From: Eledone cirrhosa
Taxonomy: Eukaryota > Mollusca > Cephalopoda > Octopoda > Eledonidae
Direction: 5' to 3'
DNA: 64,000 nt
Assembly (NCBI GenBank): GCA_964016885.1
Contig: OZ024741.1
Span: 414,424,081 to 414,488,080 of the forward strand
Positions 1 through 11,137 of this stretch are shown one piece after another. Both the position numbers and the translations under genes were made by a program. A model generated the notes under the pieces. That model was not told the origin of the DNA. It ran no database searches and worked only from the letters and a program-made list of their open reading frames with translations. Every line of letters starts with the position of its first letter. The stretch's first letter is position 1.

Positions 1-43
1 TATTTCAGTACTGACCTTTAACTCCTCAACCCTGCTAACCCAA

Positions 44-86
44 TATTTCAGTACTAACCTTTAACCCCTCAACCCTGCTAACCCAA
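44..86 (+). repeat. Reference B-type monomer
   Basis: B differs from A only at base 13, where G is replaced by A (cagtactaacc instead of cagtactgacc). This breaks the outer part of the 10-bp palindrome but keeps its central AGTACT. B commonly sits directly after a G-type monomer, for example at 474 and 1033, and this G-B pair is a stable element of the higher-order pattern. Confidence 0.93.
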
Positions 87-129
87 TATTACAATACTAA
101 CCTTTAACACCTCAACCCTGCCAACGCAA
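87..129 (+). repeat. Reference E-type monomer (CpG-bearing)
   Basis: E is D-type at its start and has further changes: cacctc instead of cccctc near base 23, and gccaacgcaa instead of gctaacccaa at the end. The last change creates a CpG, otherwise absent from the consensus. A sub-form at about 22.6-23.2 kb and 26.9-27.1 kb has cgcctc in place of cacctc and so carries two CpGs. E is abundant in 1-9.8 kb and 22.1-23.3 kb and is only a scattered single monomer after 27.1 kb. Confidence 0.93.
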
Positions 130-344
130 TATTTCAATACTAACCTTTAACCCCTCAACCCTGCTAACCCAATATTACAATACTAACCTTTAACACCTCA
201 ACCCTGCCAACGCAATATTTCAATACTAACCTTTAGCCCCTCAACACTGCTAACCCAATATTTCAGTACTGACCTTTAACCCCTCAACCCTGCTAACCCA
301 ATATTTCAGTACTGACCTTTAACCCCTCAACCCTGCTAACCCAA

Positions 345-387
345 TATTACAATACTAACCTTTAACCCCTCAACCCTGCTAACCCAA
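345..387 (+). repeat. Reference D-type monomer
   Basis: D has tattacaatactaacc at the start, that is A for T at base 5 in addition to the C-type changes. It carries a single guanine on the + strand. Pairs of D monomers regularly precede a G-type monomer in the first 10 kb (for example 345 and 388 before the G monomer at 431), which makes D-D-G-B a recognisable four-monomer signature. Confidence 0.92.
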
Positions 388-430
388 TATTACAATACTA
401 ACCTTTAACCCCTCAACCTTGCTAACCCAA

Positions 431-473
431 TATCTCAGTACTGACCTTTAACCCCTCAACCCTGCTAACCCAA
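431..473 (+). repeat. Reference G-type monomer (tatctcag marker)
   Basis: The G type has C for T at base 4 (tatctcag) and is A-like after that. In the first 10 kb the preceding monomer usually ends in the variant ccttgctaaccc. G monomers start at 431, 990, 1635, 2194, 3398, 4043, 4688, 5247, 6451, 7096, 7741, 9332 and 9977. The gaps are 13, 15, 13, 28, 15, 15, 13, 28, 15, 15, 37 and 15 monomers. This non-random spacing makes it the best visible marker of the higher-order pattern in that part. Confidence 0.92.
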
Positions 474-516
474 TATTTCAGTACTAACCTTTAACCCCTC
501 AACCCTGCTAACCCAA

Positions 517-774
517 TATTACAATACTAACCTTTAACACCTCAACCCTGCCAACGCAATATTTCAATACTAACCTTTAACCCCTCAACCCTGCTAACCC
601 AATATTACAATACTAACCTTTAACACCTCAACCCTGCCAACGCAATATTTCAATACTAACCTTTAACCCCTCAACCCTGCTAACCCAATATTACAATACT
701 AACCTTTAACACCTCAACCCTGCCAACGCAATATTTCAATACTAACCTTTAACCCCTCAACACTGCTAACCCAA
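517..774 (+). repeat. E-C 86-bp dimer cluster (3 dimers)
   Basis: Six monomers alternate E and C, giving three 86-bp dimers. The last C ends with acactgc. Each E brings one CpG. The run is preceded by a G-B pair at 431-516 and followed by A monomers. Confidence 0.88.
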
Positions 775-1720
775 TATTTCAGTACTGACCTTTAACCCCT
801 CAACCCTGCTAACCCAATATTTCAGTACTGACCTTTAACCCCTCAACCCTGCTAACCCAATATTTCAGTACTGACCTTTAACCCCTCAACCCTGCTAACC
901 CAATATTACAATACTAACCTTTAACCCCTCAACCCTGCTAACCCAATATTACAATACTAACCTTTAACCCCTCAACCTTGCTAACCCAATATCTCAGTAC
1001 TGACCTTTAACCCCTCAACCCTGCTAACCCAATATTTCAGTACTAACCTTTAACCCCTCAACCCTGCTAACCCAATATTTCAGTACTGAACTTTAACCCC
1101 TCAACCCTGCTAACCCAATATTTCAGTACTAACCTTTAACCCCTCAAACCTGCTAACCAAATATTTCAAGACTGAACTTTAACCCCTCAACCCTGCTAAC
1201 CCAATATTTCAATACTAATCTTTAACCCCTCAACCCAGCTAACCCAATATTTCAGTACTGACCTTTAACCCCTCAACCCTGCTAACCCAATATTTCAGTA
1301 CTAACCTTTAACCCCTCAACCCTGCTAACCCAATATTACAATACTAACCTTTAACACCTCAACCCTGCCAACGCAATATTTCAATACTAACCTTTAACCC
1401 CTCAACCCTGCTAACCCAATATTACAATACTAACCTTTAACACCTCAACCCTGCCAACGCAATATTTCAATACTAACCTTTAGCCCCTCAACACTGCTAA
1501 CCCAATATTTCAGTACTGACCTTTAACCCCTCAACCCTGCTAACCCAATATTACAATACTAACCTTTAACCCCTCAACCCTGCTAACCCAATATTACAAT
1601 ACTAACCTTTAACCCCTCAACCTTGCTAACCCAATATCTCAGTACTGACCTTTAACCCCTCAACCCTGCTAACCCAATATTTCAGTACTAACCTTTAACC
1701 CCTCAACCCTGCTAACCCAA

Positions 1721-1978
1721 TATTACAATACTAACCTTTAACACCTCAACCCTGCCAACGCAATATTTCAATACTAACCTTTAACCCCTCAACCCTGCTA
1801 ACCCAATATTACAATACTAACCTTTAACACCTCAACCCCGCCAACGCAATATTTCAATACTAACCTTTAACCCCTCAACCCTGCTAACCCAATATTACAA
1901 TACTAACCTTTAACACCTCAACCCTGCCAACGCAATATTTCAATACTAACCTTTAACCCCTCAACACTGCTAACCCAA
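1721..1978 (+). repeat. E-C 86-bp dimer cluster (3 dimers)
   Basis: E monomers start at 1721, 1807 and 1893 and alternate with C. The last C has acactgc. It is the 28-monomer counterpart of the cluster at 517-774. One E carries ccccgcc in place of ccctgcc, giving an extra CpG. Confidence 0.87.
1764..1806 (+). repeat. Reference C-type monomer
   Basis: C has A at both diagnostic sites, bases 8 and 13 (caatactaacc), so the palindrome is lost. The + strand keeps one guanine in 43 bases. In the first 10 kb and at 22-23 kb C alternates with E to form 86-bp dimers. A sub-form with aactcctc in place of aacccctc is frequent and marks particular places in the larger repeats. Confidence 0.93.
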
Positions 1979-2279
1979 TATTTCAGTACTGACCTTTAAC
2001 CCCTCAACCCTGCTAACCCAATATTTCAGTACTGACCTTTAACCCCTCAACCCTGCTAACCTAATATTTCAGTACTGACCTTTAACCCCTCAACCCTGCT
2101 AACCCAATATTACAATACTAACCTTTAACCCCTCAACCCTGCTAACCCAATATTACAATACTAACCTTTAACCCCTCAACCTTGCTAACCCAATATCTCA
2201 GTACTGACCTTTAACCCCTCAACCCTGCTAACCCAATATTTCAGTACTAACCTTTAACCCCTCAACCCTGCTAACCCAA

Positions 2280-2322
2280 TAGTACAATACTAACCTTTAA
2301 CCCCTCAACCCTGCTAACCCAA
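2280..2322 (+). repeat. Reference H-type monomer (tagtac marker)
   Basis: The H type begins tagtacaatactaacc. In the first 10 kb it starts at 2280, 4129, 5333, 6537, 7827 and 10063, always exactly two monomers (86 bp) after a G monomer. It divides G monomers into two contexts: G-B-H, and G-B followed by E-C dimers. It occurs again between about 12.1 and 16.4 kb and at about 23.6 and 27.5 kb. Confidence 0.9.
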
Positions 2323-2455
2323 TATTTCAATACTAACCTTTAACTCCTCAACCCTGCTAACCCAATATTTCAGTGCTGACCTTTAACCCCTCAACCCTGC
2401 TAACCCAATATTTCAGTACTAACCTTTAACCCCTCAACCCTGCTAACCCAATATT

Positions 2456-2465
2456 TCAGTACTGA
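2456..2465. other. 10-bp perfect palindrome in the A-type monomer
   Basis: TCAGTACTGA equals its own reverse complement and spans monomer bases 5-14. It directly follows the AATATT palindrome at the monomer junction, so A monomers carry two adjacent dyads in 16 bp. The same palindrome recurs in every A monomer of the array. B, C and D monomers lose it through changes at bases 8 and/or 13. Whether any protein binds it is unknown. Confidence 0.85.
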
Positions 2466-2475
2466 CCTTTAACCC
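2463..2475 (-). other. DR1-like nuclear-receptor motif in A-type monomers
   Basis: The reverse complement of monomer bases 12-24 reads GGGTTAAAGGTCA. This is one mismatch from the direct-repeat-1 element GGGTCAAAGGTCA bound by HNF4, COUP-TF and RXR/PPAR-type receptors. Its right half AGGTCA with the preceding TAA also fits the extended half-site TNAAGGTCA. In B, C and D monomers the right half becomes AGGTTA. The match is real as sequence, but a function is not supported by anything else in the window. Confidence 0.4.
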
Positions 2476-2492
2476 CTCAACCCTGCTAACCC
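2466..2492 (-). other. G-run cluster on the - strand of each monomer (quadruplex potential)
   Basis: Read on the - strand, each monomer has G runs of 3, 3, 4 and 2 with loops of 6, 4 and 5 nt (complements of + strand bases 39-41, 30-32, 22-25 and 15-16). This fits a two-layer G-quadruplex inside one monomer. A three-layer form would need a run from the neighbouring monomer and a 23-nt loop. The complementary C runs could form an i-motif. The pattern is present in essentially all 1,490 monomers. Formation is inferred from base pattern only. Confidence 0.6.
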
Positions 2493-3483
2493 AATATTTC
2501 AGTACTGACCTTTAACCCCTCAACCCTGCTAACCCAATATTTCAGTACTGACCTTTAACCCCTCAACCCTGCTAACCCAATATTTCAGTACTGACCTTTA
2601 ACCCCTCAACCCTGCTAACCCAATATTTCAGTACTGACCTTTAACCCCTCAACCCTGCTAACCCAATATTTCAGTACTGACCTTTAACCCCTCAACCCTG
2701 CTAACCCAATATTTCAGTACTGACCTTTAACCCCTCAACGCTGCTAACCCAATATTTCAATACTAACCTTTAACTCCTCAACCCTGCTAACCCAATATTT
2801 CAGTACTGACCTTTAACCCCTCAACCCTGCTAACCCAATATTTCAGTACTAACCTTTAACCCCTCAACCCTGCTAACCCAATATTTCAATACTAACCTTT
2901 AACCCCTCAACTCTGCTAACCCAATATTACAATACTAACCTTTAACCCCTCAACCCTGCTAACCCAATATTTCAGTACTGACCTTTAACCCCTCAACCCT
3001 GCTAACCCAATATTTCAGTACTGACCTTTAACCCCTCAACCCTGCTAACCCAATATTACAATACTAACCTTTAACACCTCAACCCTGCCAACGCAATATT
3101 TCAATACTAACCTTTAACCCCTCAACCCTGCTAACCCAATATTACAATAATAACCTTTAACACCTCAACCCTGCCAACGCAATATTTCAATACTAACCTT
3201 TAGCCCCGCAACACTGCTAACCCAATATTTCAGTACTGACCTTTAACCCCTCAACCCTGCTAACCCAATATTTCAGTACTGACCTTTAACCCCTCAACCC
3301 TGCTAACCCAATATTACAATACTAACCTTTAACCCCTCAACCCTGCTAACCCAATATTACAATACTAACCTTTAACCCCTCAACCTTGCTAACCCAATAT
3401 CTCAGTACTGACCTTTAACCCCTCAGCCCTGCTAACCCAATATTTCAGTACTAACCTTTAACCCCTCAACCCTGCTAACCCAA

Positions 3484-3827
3484 TATTACAATACTAACCT
3501 TTAACACCTCAACCCTGCCAACGCAATATTTCAATACTAACCTTTAACCCCTCAACCCTGCTAACCCAATATTACAATACTAACCTTTAACACCTCAACC
3601 CTGCCAACGCAATATTTCAATACTAACCTTTAACCCCTCAACCCTGCTAACCCAATATTACAATACTAACCTTTAACACCTCAACCCTGCCAACGCAATA
3701 TTTCAATACTAACCTTTAACCCCTCAACCCTGCTAACCCAATATTACAATACTAACCTTTAACACCTCAACCCTGCCAACGCAATATTTCAATACTAACC
3801 TTTAACCCCTCAACACTGCTAACCCAA
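3484..3827 (+). repeat. E-C 86-bp dimer cluster (4 dimers)
   Basis: E monomers start at 3484, 3570, 3656 and 3742, each followed by C, with acactgc in the last C. There is one more dimer than in the clusters at 517, 1721 and 4774, which shows dimer-number change between higher-order copies. Confidence 0.87.
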
Positions 3828-4773
3828 TATTTCAGTACTGACCTTTAACCCCTCAACCCTGCTAACCCAATATTTCAGTACTGACCTTTAACCCCTCAAC
3901 CCTGCTAACCCAATATTTCAGTACTGACCTTTAACCCCTCAACCCTGCTAACCCAATATTACAATACTAACCTTTAACCCCTCAACCCTGCTAACCCAAT
4001 ATTACAATACTAACCTTTAACCCCTCAACCTTGCTAACCCAATATCTCAGTACTGACCTTTAACCCCTCAACCCTGCTAACCCAATATTTCAGTACTAAC
4101 CTTTAACCCCTCAACCCTGCTAACCCAATAGTACAATACTAACCTTTAACCCCTCAACCCTGCTAACCCAATATTTCAATACTAACCTTTAACCCCTCAA
4201 CCCTGTTAACCCAATATTTCAGTACTGACCTTTAACCCCTCAACCCTGCTAACCCAATATTTCAGTACTGACCTTTAACCCCTCAACCCTGCTAACCCAA
4301 TATTTCAGTACTAACCTTTAACCCCTCAACCCTGCTAACCCAATATTACAATACTAACCTTTAACACCTCAACCCTGCCAACGCAATATTTCAATACTAA
4401 CCTTTAACCCCTCAACCCTGCTAACCCAATATTACAATACTAACCTTTAACACCTCAACCCTGCCAACGCAATATTTCAATACTAACCTTTAGCCCCTCA
4501 ACACTGCTAACCCAATATTTCAGTACTGACCTTTAACCCCTCAACCCTGCTAACCCAATATTTCAGTACTGACCTTTAACCCCTCAACCCTGCTAACCCA
4601 ATATTACAATACTAACCTTTAACCCCTCAACCCTGCTAACCCAATATTACAATACTAACCTTTAACCCCTCAACCTTGCTAACCCAATATCTCAGTACTG
4701 ACCTTTAACCCCTCAGCCCTGCTAACCCAATATTTCAGTACTAACCTTTAACCCCTCAACCCTGCTAACCCAA

Positions 4774-5031
4774 TATTACAATACTAACCTTTAACACCTC
4801 AACCCTGCCAACGCAATATTTCAATACTAACCTTTAACCCCTCAACCCTGCTAACCCAATATTACAATACTAACCTTTAACACCTCAACCCTGCCAACGC
4901 AATATTTCAATACTAACCTTTAACCCCTCAACCCTGCTAACCCAATATTACAATACTAACCTTTAACACCTCAACCCTGCCAACGCAATATTTCAATACT
5001 AACCTTTAACCCCTCAACACTGCTAACCCAA
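4774..5031 (+). repeat. E-C 86-bp dimer cluster (3 dimers)
   Basis: E monomers start at 4774, 4860 and 4946 and alternate with C, the last with acactgc. It corresponds to the cluster at 1721-1978 at the 3,053-bp spacing. Confidence 0.87.
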
Positions 5032-7181
5032 TATTTCAGTACTGACCTTTAACCCCTCAACCCTGCTAACCCAATATTTCAGTACTGACCTTTAACCCCT
5101 CAACCCTGCTAACCCAATATTTCAGTACTGACCTTTAACCCCTCAACCCTGCTAACCCAATATTACAATACTAACCTTTAACCCCTCAACCCTGCTAACC
5201 CAATATTACAATACTAACCTTTAACCCCTCAACCTTGCTAACCCAATATCTCAGTACTGACCTTTAACCCCTCAACCCTGCTAACCCAATATTTCAGTAC
5301 TAACCTTTAACCCCTCAACCCTGCTAACCCAATAGTACAATACTAACCTTTAACCCCTCAACCCTGCTAACCCAATATTTCAATACTAACCTTTAACTCC
5401 TCAACCCTGCTAACCCAATATTTCAGTGCTGACCTTTAACCCCTCAACCCTGCTAACCCAATATTTCAGTACTAACCTTTAACCCCTCAACCCTGCTAAC
5501 CCAATATTTCAGTACTGACCTTTAACCCCTCAACCCTGCTAACCCAATATTTCAGTACTGACCTTTAACCCCTCAACCCTGCTAACCCAATATTTCAGTA
5601 CTGACCTTTAACCCCTCAACCCTGCTAACCCAATATTTCAGTACTGACCTTTAACCCCTCAACCCTGCTAACCCAATATTTCAGTACTGACCTTTAACCC
5701 CTCAACCCTGCTAACCCAATATTTCAGTACTGACCTTTAACCCCTCAACCCTGCTAACCCAATATTTCAGTACTGACCTTTAACACCTCAACCCTGCTAA
5801 CCCAATATTTCAGTACTGACCTTTAACCCCTCAACGCTGCTAACCCAATATTTCAATACTAACCTTTAACTCCTCAACCCTGCTAACCCAATATTTCAGT
5901 ACTGACCTTTAACCCCTCAACCCTGCTAACCCAATATTTCAGTACTAACCTTTAACCCCTCAACCCTGCTAACCCAATATTTCAATACTAACCTTTAACC
6001 CCTCAACTCTGCTAACCCAATATTACAATACTAACCTTTAACCCCTCAACCCTGCTAACCCAATATTTCAGTACTGACCTTTAACCCCTCAACCCTGCTA
6101 ACCCAATGTTTCAGTACTGATCTTTAACCCCTCAACCCTGCTAACCCAATATTACAATACTAACCTTTAACCCCTCAACCCTGCTAACCCAATATTTCAG
6201 TACTAACCTTTAACCCCTCAACCCTGCTAACCCAATATTACAATACTAACCTTTAACCCCTCAACCCTGCTAACCCAATATTACAATACTAACCTTTAAC
6301 CCCTCAACCCTGTTAACCCAATATTTCAGTACTGACCTTGAACCCCTCAACCCTGCTAACCCAATATTACAATACTGACCTTTAACCCCTCAACCCTGCT
6401 AACCCAATATTACAATACTAACCTTTAACCCCTCAACCTTGCTAACCCAATATCTCAGTACTGACCTTTAACCCCTCAACCCTGCTAACCCAATATTTCA
6501 GTACTAACCTTTAACCCCTCAACCCTACTAACCCAATAGTACAATACTAACCTTTAACCCCTCAACCCTGCTAACCCAATATTTCAATACTAACCTTTAA
6601 CCCCTCAACCCTGTTAACCCAATATTTCAGTACTGACCTTTAACCCCTCAACCCTGCTAACCCAATATTTCAGTACTGACCTTTAACCCCTCAACCCTGC
6701 TAACCCAATATTTCAGTACTAACCTTTAACCCCTCAACCCTGCTAACACAATATTACAATACTAACCTTTAACACCTCAACCCTGCCAACGCAATATTTC
6801 AATACTAACCTTTAACCCCTCAACCCTGCTAACCCAATATTACAATACTAACCTTTAACACCTCAACCCTGCCAACGCAATATTTCAATACTAACCTTTA
6901 GCCCCTCAACACTGCTAACCCAATATTTCAGTACTGACCTTTAACCCCTCAACCCTGCTAACCCAATATTTCAGTACTGACCTTTAACCCCTCAACCCTG
7001 CTAACCCAATATTACAATACTAACCTTTAACCCCTCAACCCTGCTAACCCAATATTACAATACTAACCTTTAACCCCTCAACTTTGCTAACCCAATATCT
7101 CAGTACTGACCTTTAACCCCTCAACCCTGCTAACCCAATATTTCAGTACTAACCTTTAACCCCTCAACCCTGCTAACCCAA

Positions 7182-7525
7182 TATTACAATACTAACCTTT
7201 AACACCTCAACCCTGCCAACGCAATATTTCAATACTAACCTTTAACCCCTCAACCCTGCTAACCCAATATTACAATACTAACCTTTAACACCTCAACCCT
7301 GCCAACGCAATATTTCAATACTAACCTTTAACCCCTCAACCCTGCTAACCCAATATTACAATACTAACCTTTAACACCTCAACCCTGCCAACGCAATATT
7401 TCAATACTAACCTTTAACCCCTCAACCCTGCTAACCCAATATTACGATACTAACCTTTAACACCTCAACCCTGCCAACGCAATATTTCAATACTAACCTT
7501 TAACCCCTCAACACGGCTAACCCAA
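7182..7525 (+). repeat. E-C dimer cluster in first copy of the 2,236-bp repeat
   Basis: There are four E-C dimers. The fourth E has tattacgatac, which adds a CpG, and the last C ends acacggc. All these details recur at 9418-9761. Confidence 0.88.
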
Positions 7526-9417
7526 TATTTCAGTACTGACCTTTAACCCCTCAACCCTGCTAACCCAATATTTCAGTACTGATCTTTAACCCCTCAACCC
7601 TGCTAACCCAATATTTCAGTACTGACCTTTAACCCCTCAACCCTGCTAACCCAATATTACAATACTAACCTTTAACCCCTCAACCCTGCTAACCCAATAT
7701 TACAATACTAACCTTTAACCCCTCAACCTTGCTAACCCAATATCTCAGTACTGACCTTTAACCCCTCAACCCTGCTAACCCAATATTTCAGTACTAACCT
7801 TTAACCCCTCAACCCTGCTAACCCAATAGTACAATACTAACCTTTAACCCCTCAACCCTGCTAACCCAATATTTCAATACTAACCTTTAACTCCTCAACC
7901 CTGCTAACCCAATATTTCAGTGCTGACCTTTAACCCCTCAACCCTGCTAACCCAATATTTCAGTACTAACCTTTAACCCCTCAACCCTGCTAACCCAATA
8001 TTTCAGTACTGACCTTTAACCCCTCAACCCTGCTAACCCAATATTTCAGTACTGACCTTTAACCCCTCAACCCTGCTAACCCAATATTTCAGTACTGACC
8101 TTTAACCCCTCAACGCTGCTAACCCAATATTTCAATACTAACCTTTAACTCCTCAACCCTGCTAACCCAATATTTCAGTACTAACCTTTAACCCCTCAAC
8201 CCTGCTAAACCAATATTTCAGTACTGACCTTTAACCCCTCAACCCTGCTAACCCAATATTACAATACTAACCTTTAACCCCTCAACCCTGCTAACCCAAT
8301 ATTACAATACTAACCTTTAACCCCTCAACCCTGCTAACCCAATATTTCAGTACTGACCTTTAACCCCTCAACCCTGCTAACCCAATATTTCAGTACTGAC
8401 CTTTAACCCCTCAACCCTGCTAACCCAATATTTCAGTACTGACCTTTAACCCCTCAACGCTGCTAACCCAATATTTCAATACTAACCTTTAACTCCTCAA
8501 CCCTGCTAACCCAATATTTCAGTACTAACCTTTAACCCCTCAACCCTGCTAACCCAATATTTCAGTACTAACCTTTAACCCCTCAACTCTGCTAACCCAA
8601 TATTACAATACTAACCTTTAACCCCTCAACCCTGCTAACCCAATATTTCAGTACTGACCTTTAACCCCTCAACCCTGCTAACCCAATGTTTCAGTACTGA
8701 CCTTTAACCCGTCAACCCTGCTAACACAATATTACAATACTAACCTTTAACCCCTCAACCCTGCTAAGCCAATATTTCAGTACTAACCTTTAACCCCTCA
8801 ACCCTGCTAACCCAATATTACAATACTAACCTTTAACCCCTCAACCCTGCTAACCCAATATTACAATACTAACCTTTAACCCCTCAACCCTGTTAACCCA
8901 ATATTTCAGTACTGACCTTTAACCCCTCAACCCTGCTAACCCAATATTTCAGTACTGACCTTTAACCCCTCAACCCTGCTAACCCAATATTTCAGTACTG
9001 ACCTTTAACCCCTCAACCCTGCTAACCCAATATTTCAGTACTGACCTTTAACCCCTCAACCCTGCTAACCCAATATTTCAGTACTGACCTTTAACCCCTC
9101 AACGCTGCTAACCCAATATTTCAATACTAACCTTTAACTCCTCAACCCTGCTAACCCAATATTTCAGTACTGACCTTTAACCCCTCAACCCTGCTAACCC
9201 AATATTTCAGTACTGACCTTTAACCCCTCAACCCTGCTAACCCAATATTACAATACTAACCTTTAACCCCTCAACCCTGCTAACCCAATATTACAATACT
9301 AACCTTTAACCCCTCAACTTTGCTAACCCAATATCTCAGTACTGACCTTTAACCCCTCAACCCTGCTAACCCAATATTTCAGTACTAACCTTTAACCCCT
9401 CAACCCTGCTAACCCAA

Positions 9418-9761
9418 TATTACAATACTAACCTTTAACACCTCAACCCTGCCAACGCAATATTTCAATACTAACCTTTAACCCCTCAACCCTGCTAACC
9501 CAATATTACAATACTAACCTTTAACACCTCAACCCTGCCAACGCAATATTTCAATACTAACCTTTAACCCCTCAACCCTGCTAACCCAATATTACAATAC
9601 TAACCTTTAACACCTCAACCCTGCCAACGCAATATTTCAATACTAACCTTTAACCCCTCAACCCTGCTAACCCAATATTACGATACTAACCTTTAACACC
9701 TCAACCCTGCCAACGCAATATTTCAATACTAACCTTTAACCCCTCAACACGGCTAACCCAA
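9418..9761 (+). repeat. E-C dimer cluster in second copy of the 2,236-bp repeat
   Basis: The same four E-C dimers as at 7182-7525, including the tattacgatac and acacggc variants, 2,236 bp later. Confidence 0.88.
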
Positions 9762-11137
9762 TATTTCAGTACTGACCTTTAACCCCTCAACCCTGCTAAC
9801 CCAATATTTCAGTACTGATCTTTAACCCCTCAACCCTGCTAACCCAATATTTCAGTACTGACCTTTAACCCCTCAACCCTGCTAACCCAATATTACAATA
9901 CTAACCTTTAACCCCTCAACCCTGCTAACCCAATATTACAATACTAACCTTTAACCCCTCAACCTTGCTAACCCAATATCTCAGTACTGACCTTTAACCC
10001 CTCAACCCTGCTAACCCAATATTTCAGTACTAACCTTTAACCCCTCAACCCTGCTAACCCAATAGTACAATACTAACCTTTAACCCCTCAACCCTGCTAA
10101 CCCAATATTTCAATACTAACCTTTAACTCCTCAACCCTGCTAACCCAATATTTCAGTGCTGACCTTTAACCCCTCAACCCTGCTAACCCAATATTTCAGT
10201 ACTAACCTTTAACCCCTCAACCCTGCTAACCCAATATTTCAGTACTGACCTTTAACCCCTCAACCCTGCTAACCCAATATTTCAGTACTGACCTATAACC
10301 CCTCAACCCTGCTAACCCAATATTTCAGTACTGACCTTTAACCCCTCAACGCTGCTAACCCAATATTTCAATACTAACCTTTAACTCCTCAACCCTGCTA
10401 ACCCAATATTTCAGTACTAACCTTTAACCCCTCAACCCTGCTAAACCAATATTTCAGTACTGACCTTTAACCCCTCAACCCTGCTAACCCAATATTACAA
10501 TACTAACCTTTAACCCCTCAACCCTGCTAACCCAATATTACAATACTAACCTTTAACCCCTCAACCCTGCTAACCCAATATTTCAGTACTGACCTTTAAC
10601 CCCTCAACCCTGCTAACCCAATATTTCAGTACTGACCTTTAACCCCTCAACCCTGCTAACCCAATATTTCAGTACTGACCTTTAACCCCTCAACGCTGCT
10701 AACCCAATATTTCAATACTAACCTTTAACTCCTCAACCCTGCTAACCCAATATTTCAGTACTAACCTTTAACCCCTCAACCCTGCTAACCCAATATTTCA
10801 GTACTAACCTTTAACCCCTCAACTCTGCTAACCCAATATTACAATACTAACCTTTAACCCCTCAACCCTGCTAACCCAATATTTCAGTACTGACCTTTAA
10901 CCCCTCAACCCTGCTAACCCAATGTTTCAGTACTGACCTTTAACCCGTCAACCCTGCTAACACAATATTACAATACTAACCTTTAACCCCTCAACCCTGC
11001 TAAGCCAATATTTCAGTACTAACCTTTAACCCCTCAACCCTGCTAACCCAATATTACAATACTAACCTTTAACCCCTCAACCCTGCTAACCCAATATTAC
11101 AATACTAACCTTTAACCCCTCAACCCTGTTAACCCAA

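Larger units (their letters stand above)
47..2280 (+). repeat. 28-monomer (1,204 bp) spacing of G markers at the left end
   Basis: G monomers at 431 and 990 are repeated at 1635 and 2194, each 1,204 bp (28 monomers) later. The tttagcccc plus acactgc marker near 236 recurs near 1483, 29 monomers later, so one monomer was gained or lost between copies. The segment at about 1,050-1,250 with ttcaagactgaac and cccagc has no equal in the first copy. Confidence 0.7.
2452..2494 (+). repeat. Reference A-type monomer (palindromic variant)
   Basis: This is the first of a run of seven A monomers (2452-2752), the first six identical and the seventh differing only by acgctgc. Key segments by monomer base: 1-4 tatt, 5-14 the perfect palindrome TCAGTACTGA, 18-25 ttaacccc, 30-32 ccc and 36-43 taacccaa. 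The A type is one of the most frequent forms throughout the window. It contains an SspI-type AATATT across the monomer junction and a ScaI-type AGTACT in the palindrome, so digestion with either should give a 43-bp ladder. It has no CpG. Confidence 0.95.
1334..6130 (+). repeat. 71-monomer (3,053 bp) higher-order repeat, two copies
   Basis: Markers repeat at a spacing of 3,053 bp (71 monomers): G monomers 1635/4688 and 2194/5247, H monomers 2280/5333 and cagtgctgac at 2371/5424. Later markers are shifted by one extra monomer to 3,096 bp: acgctgc near 2740/5836 and caactctgc near 2911/6007. The tttagcccc marker near 1483/4493 is offset by 70 monomers. The copies thus differ by single-monomer gains or losses and some substitutions. 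Outer limits are approximate. Confidence 0.8.
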
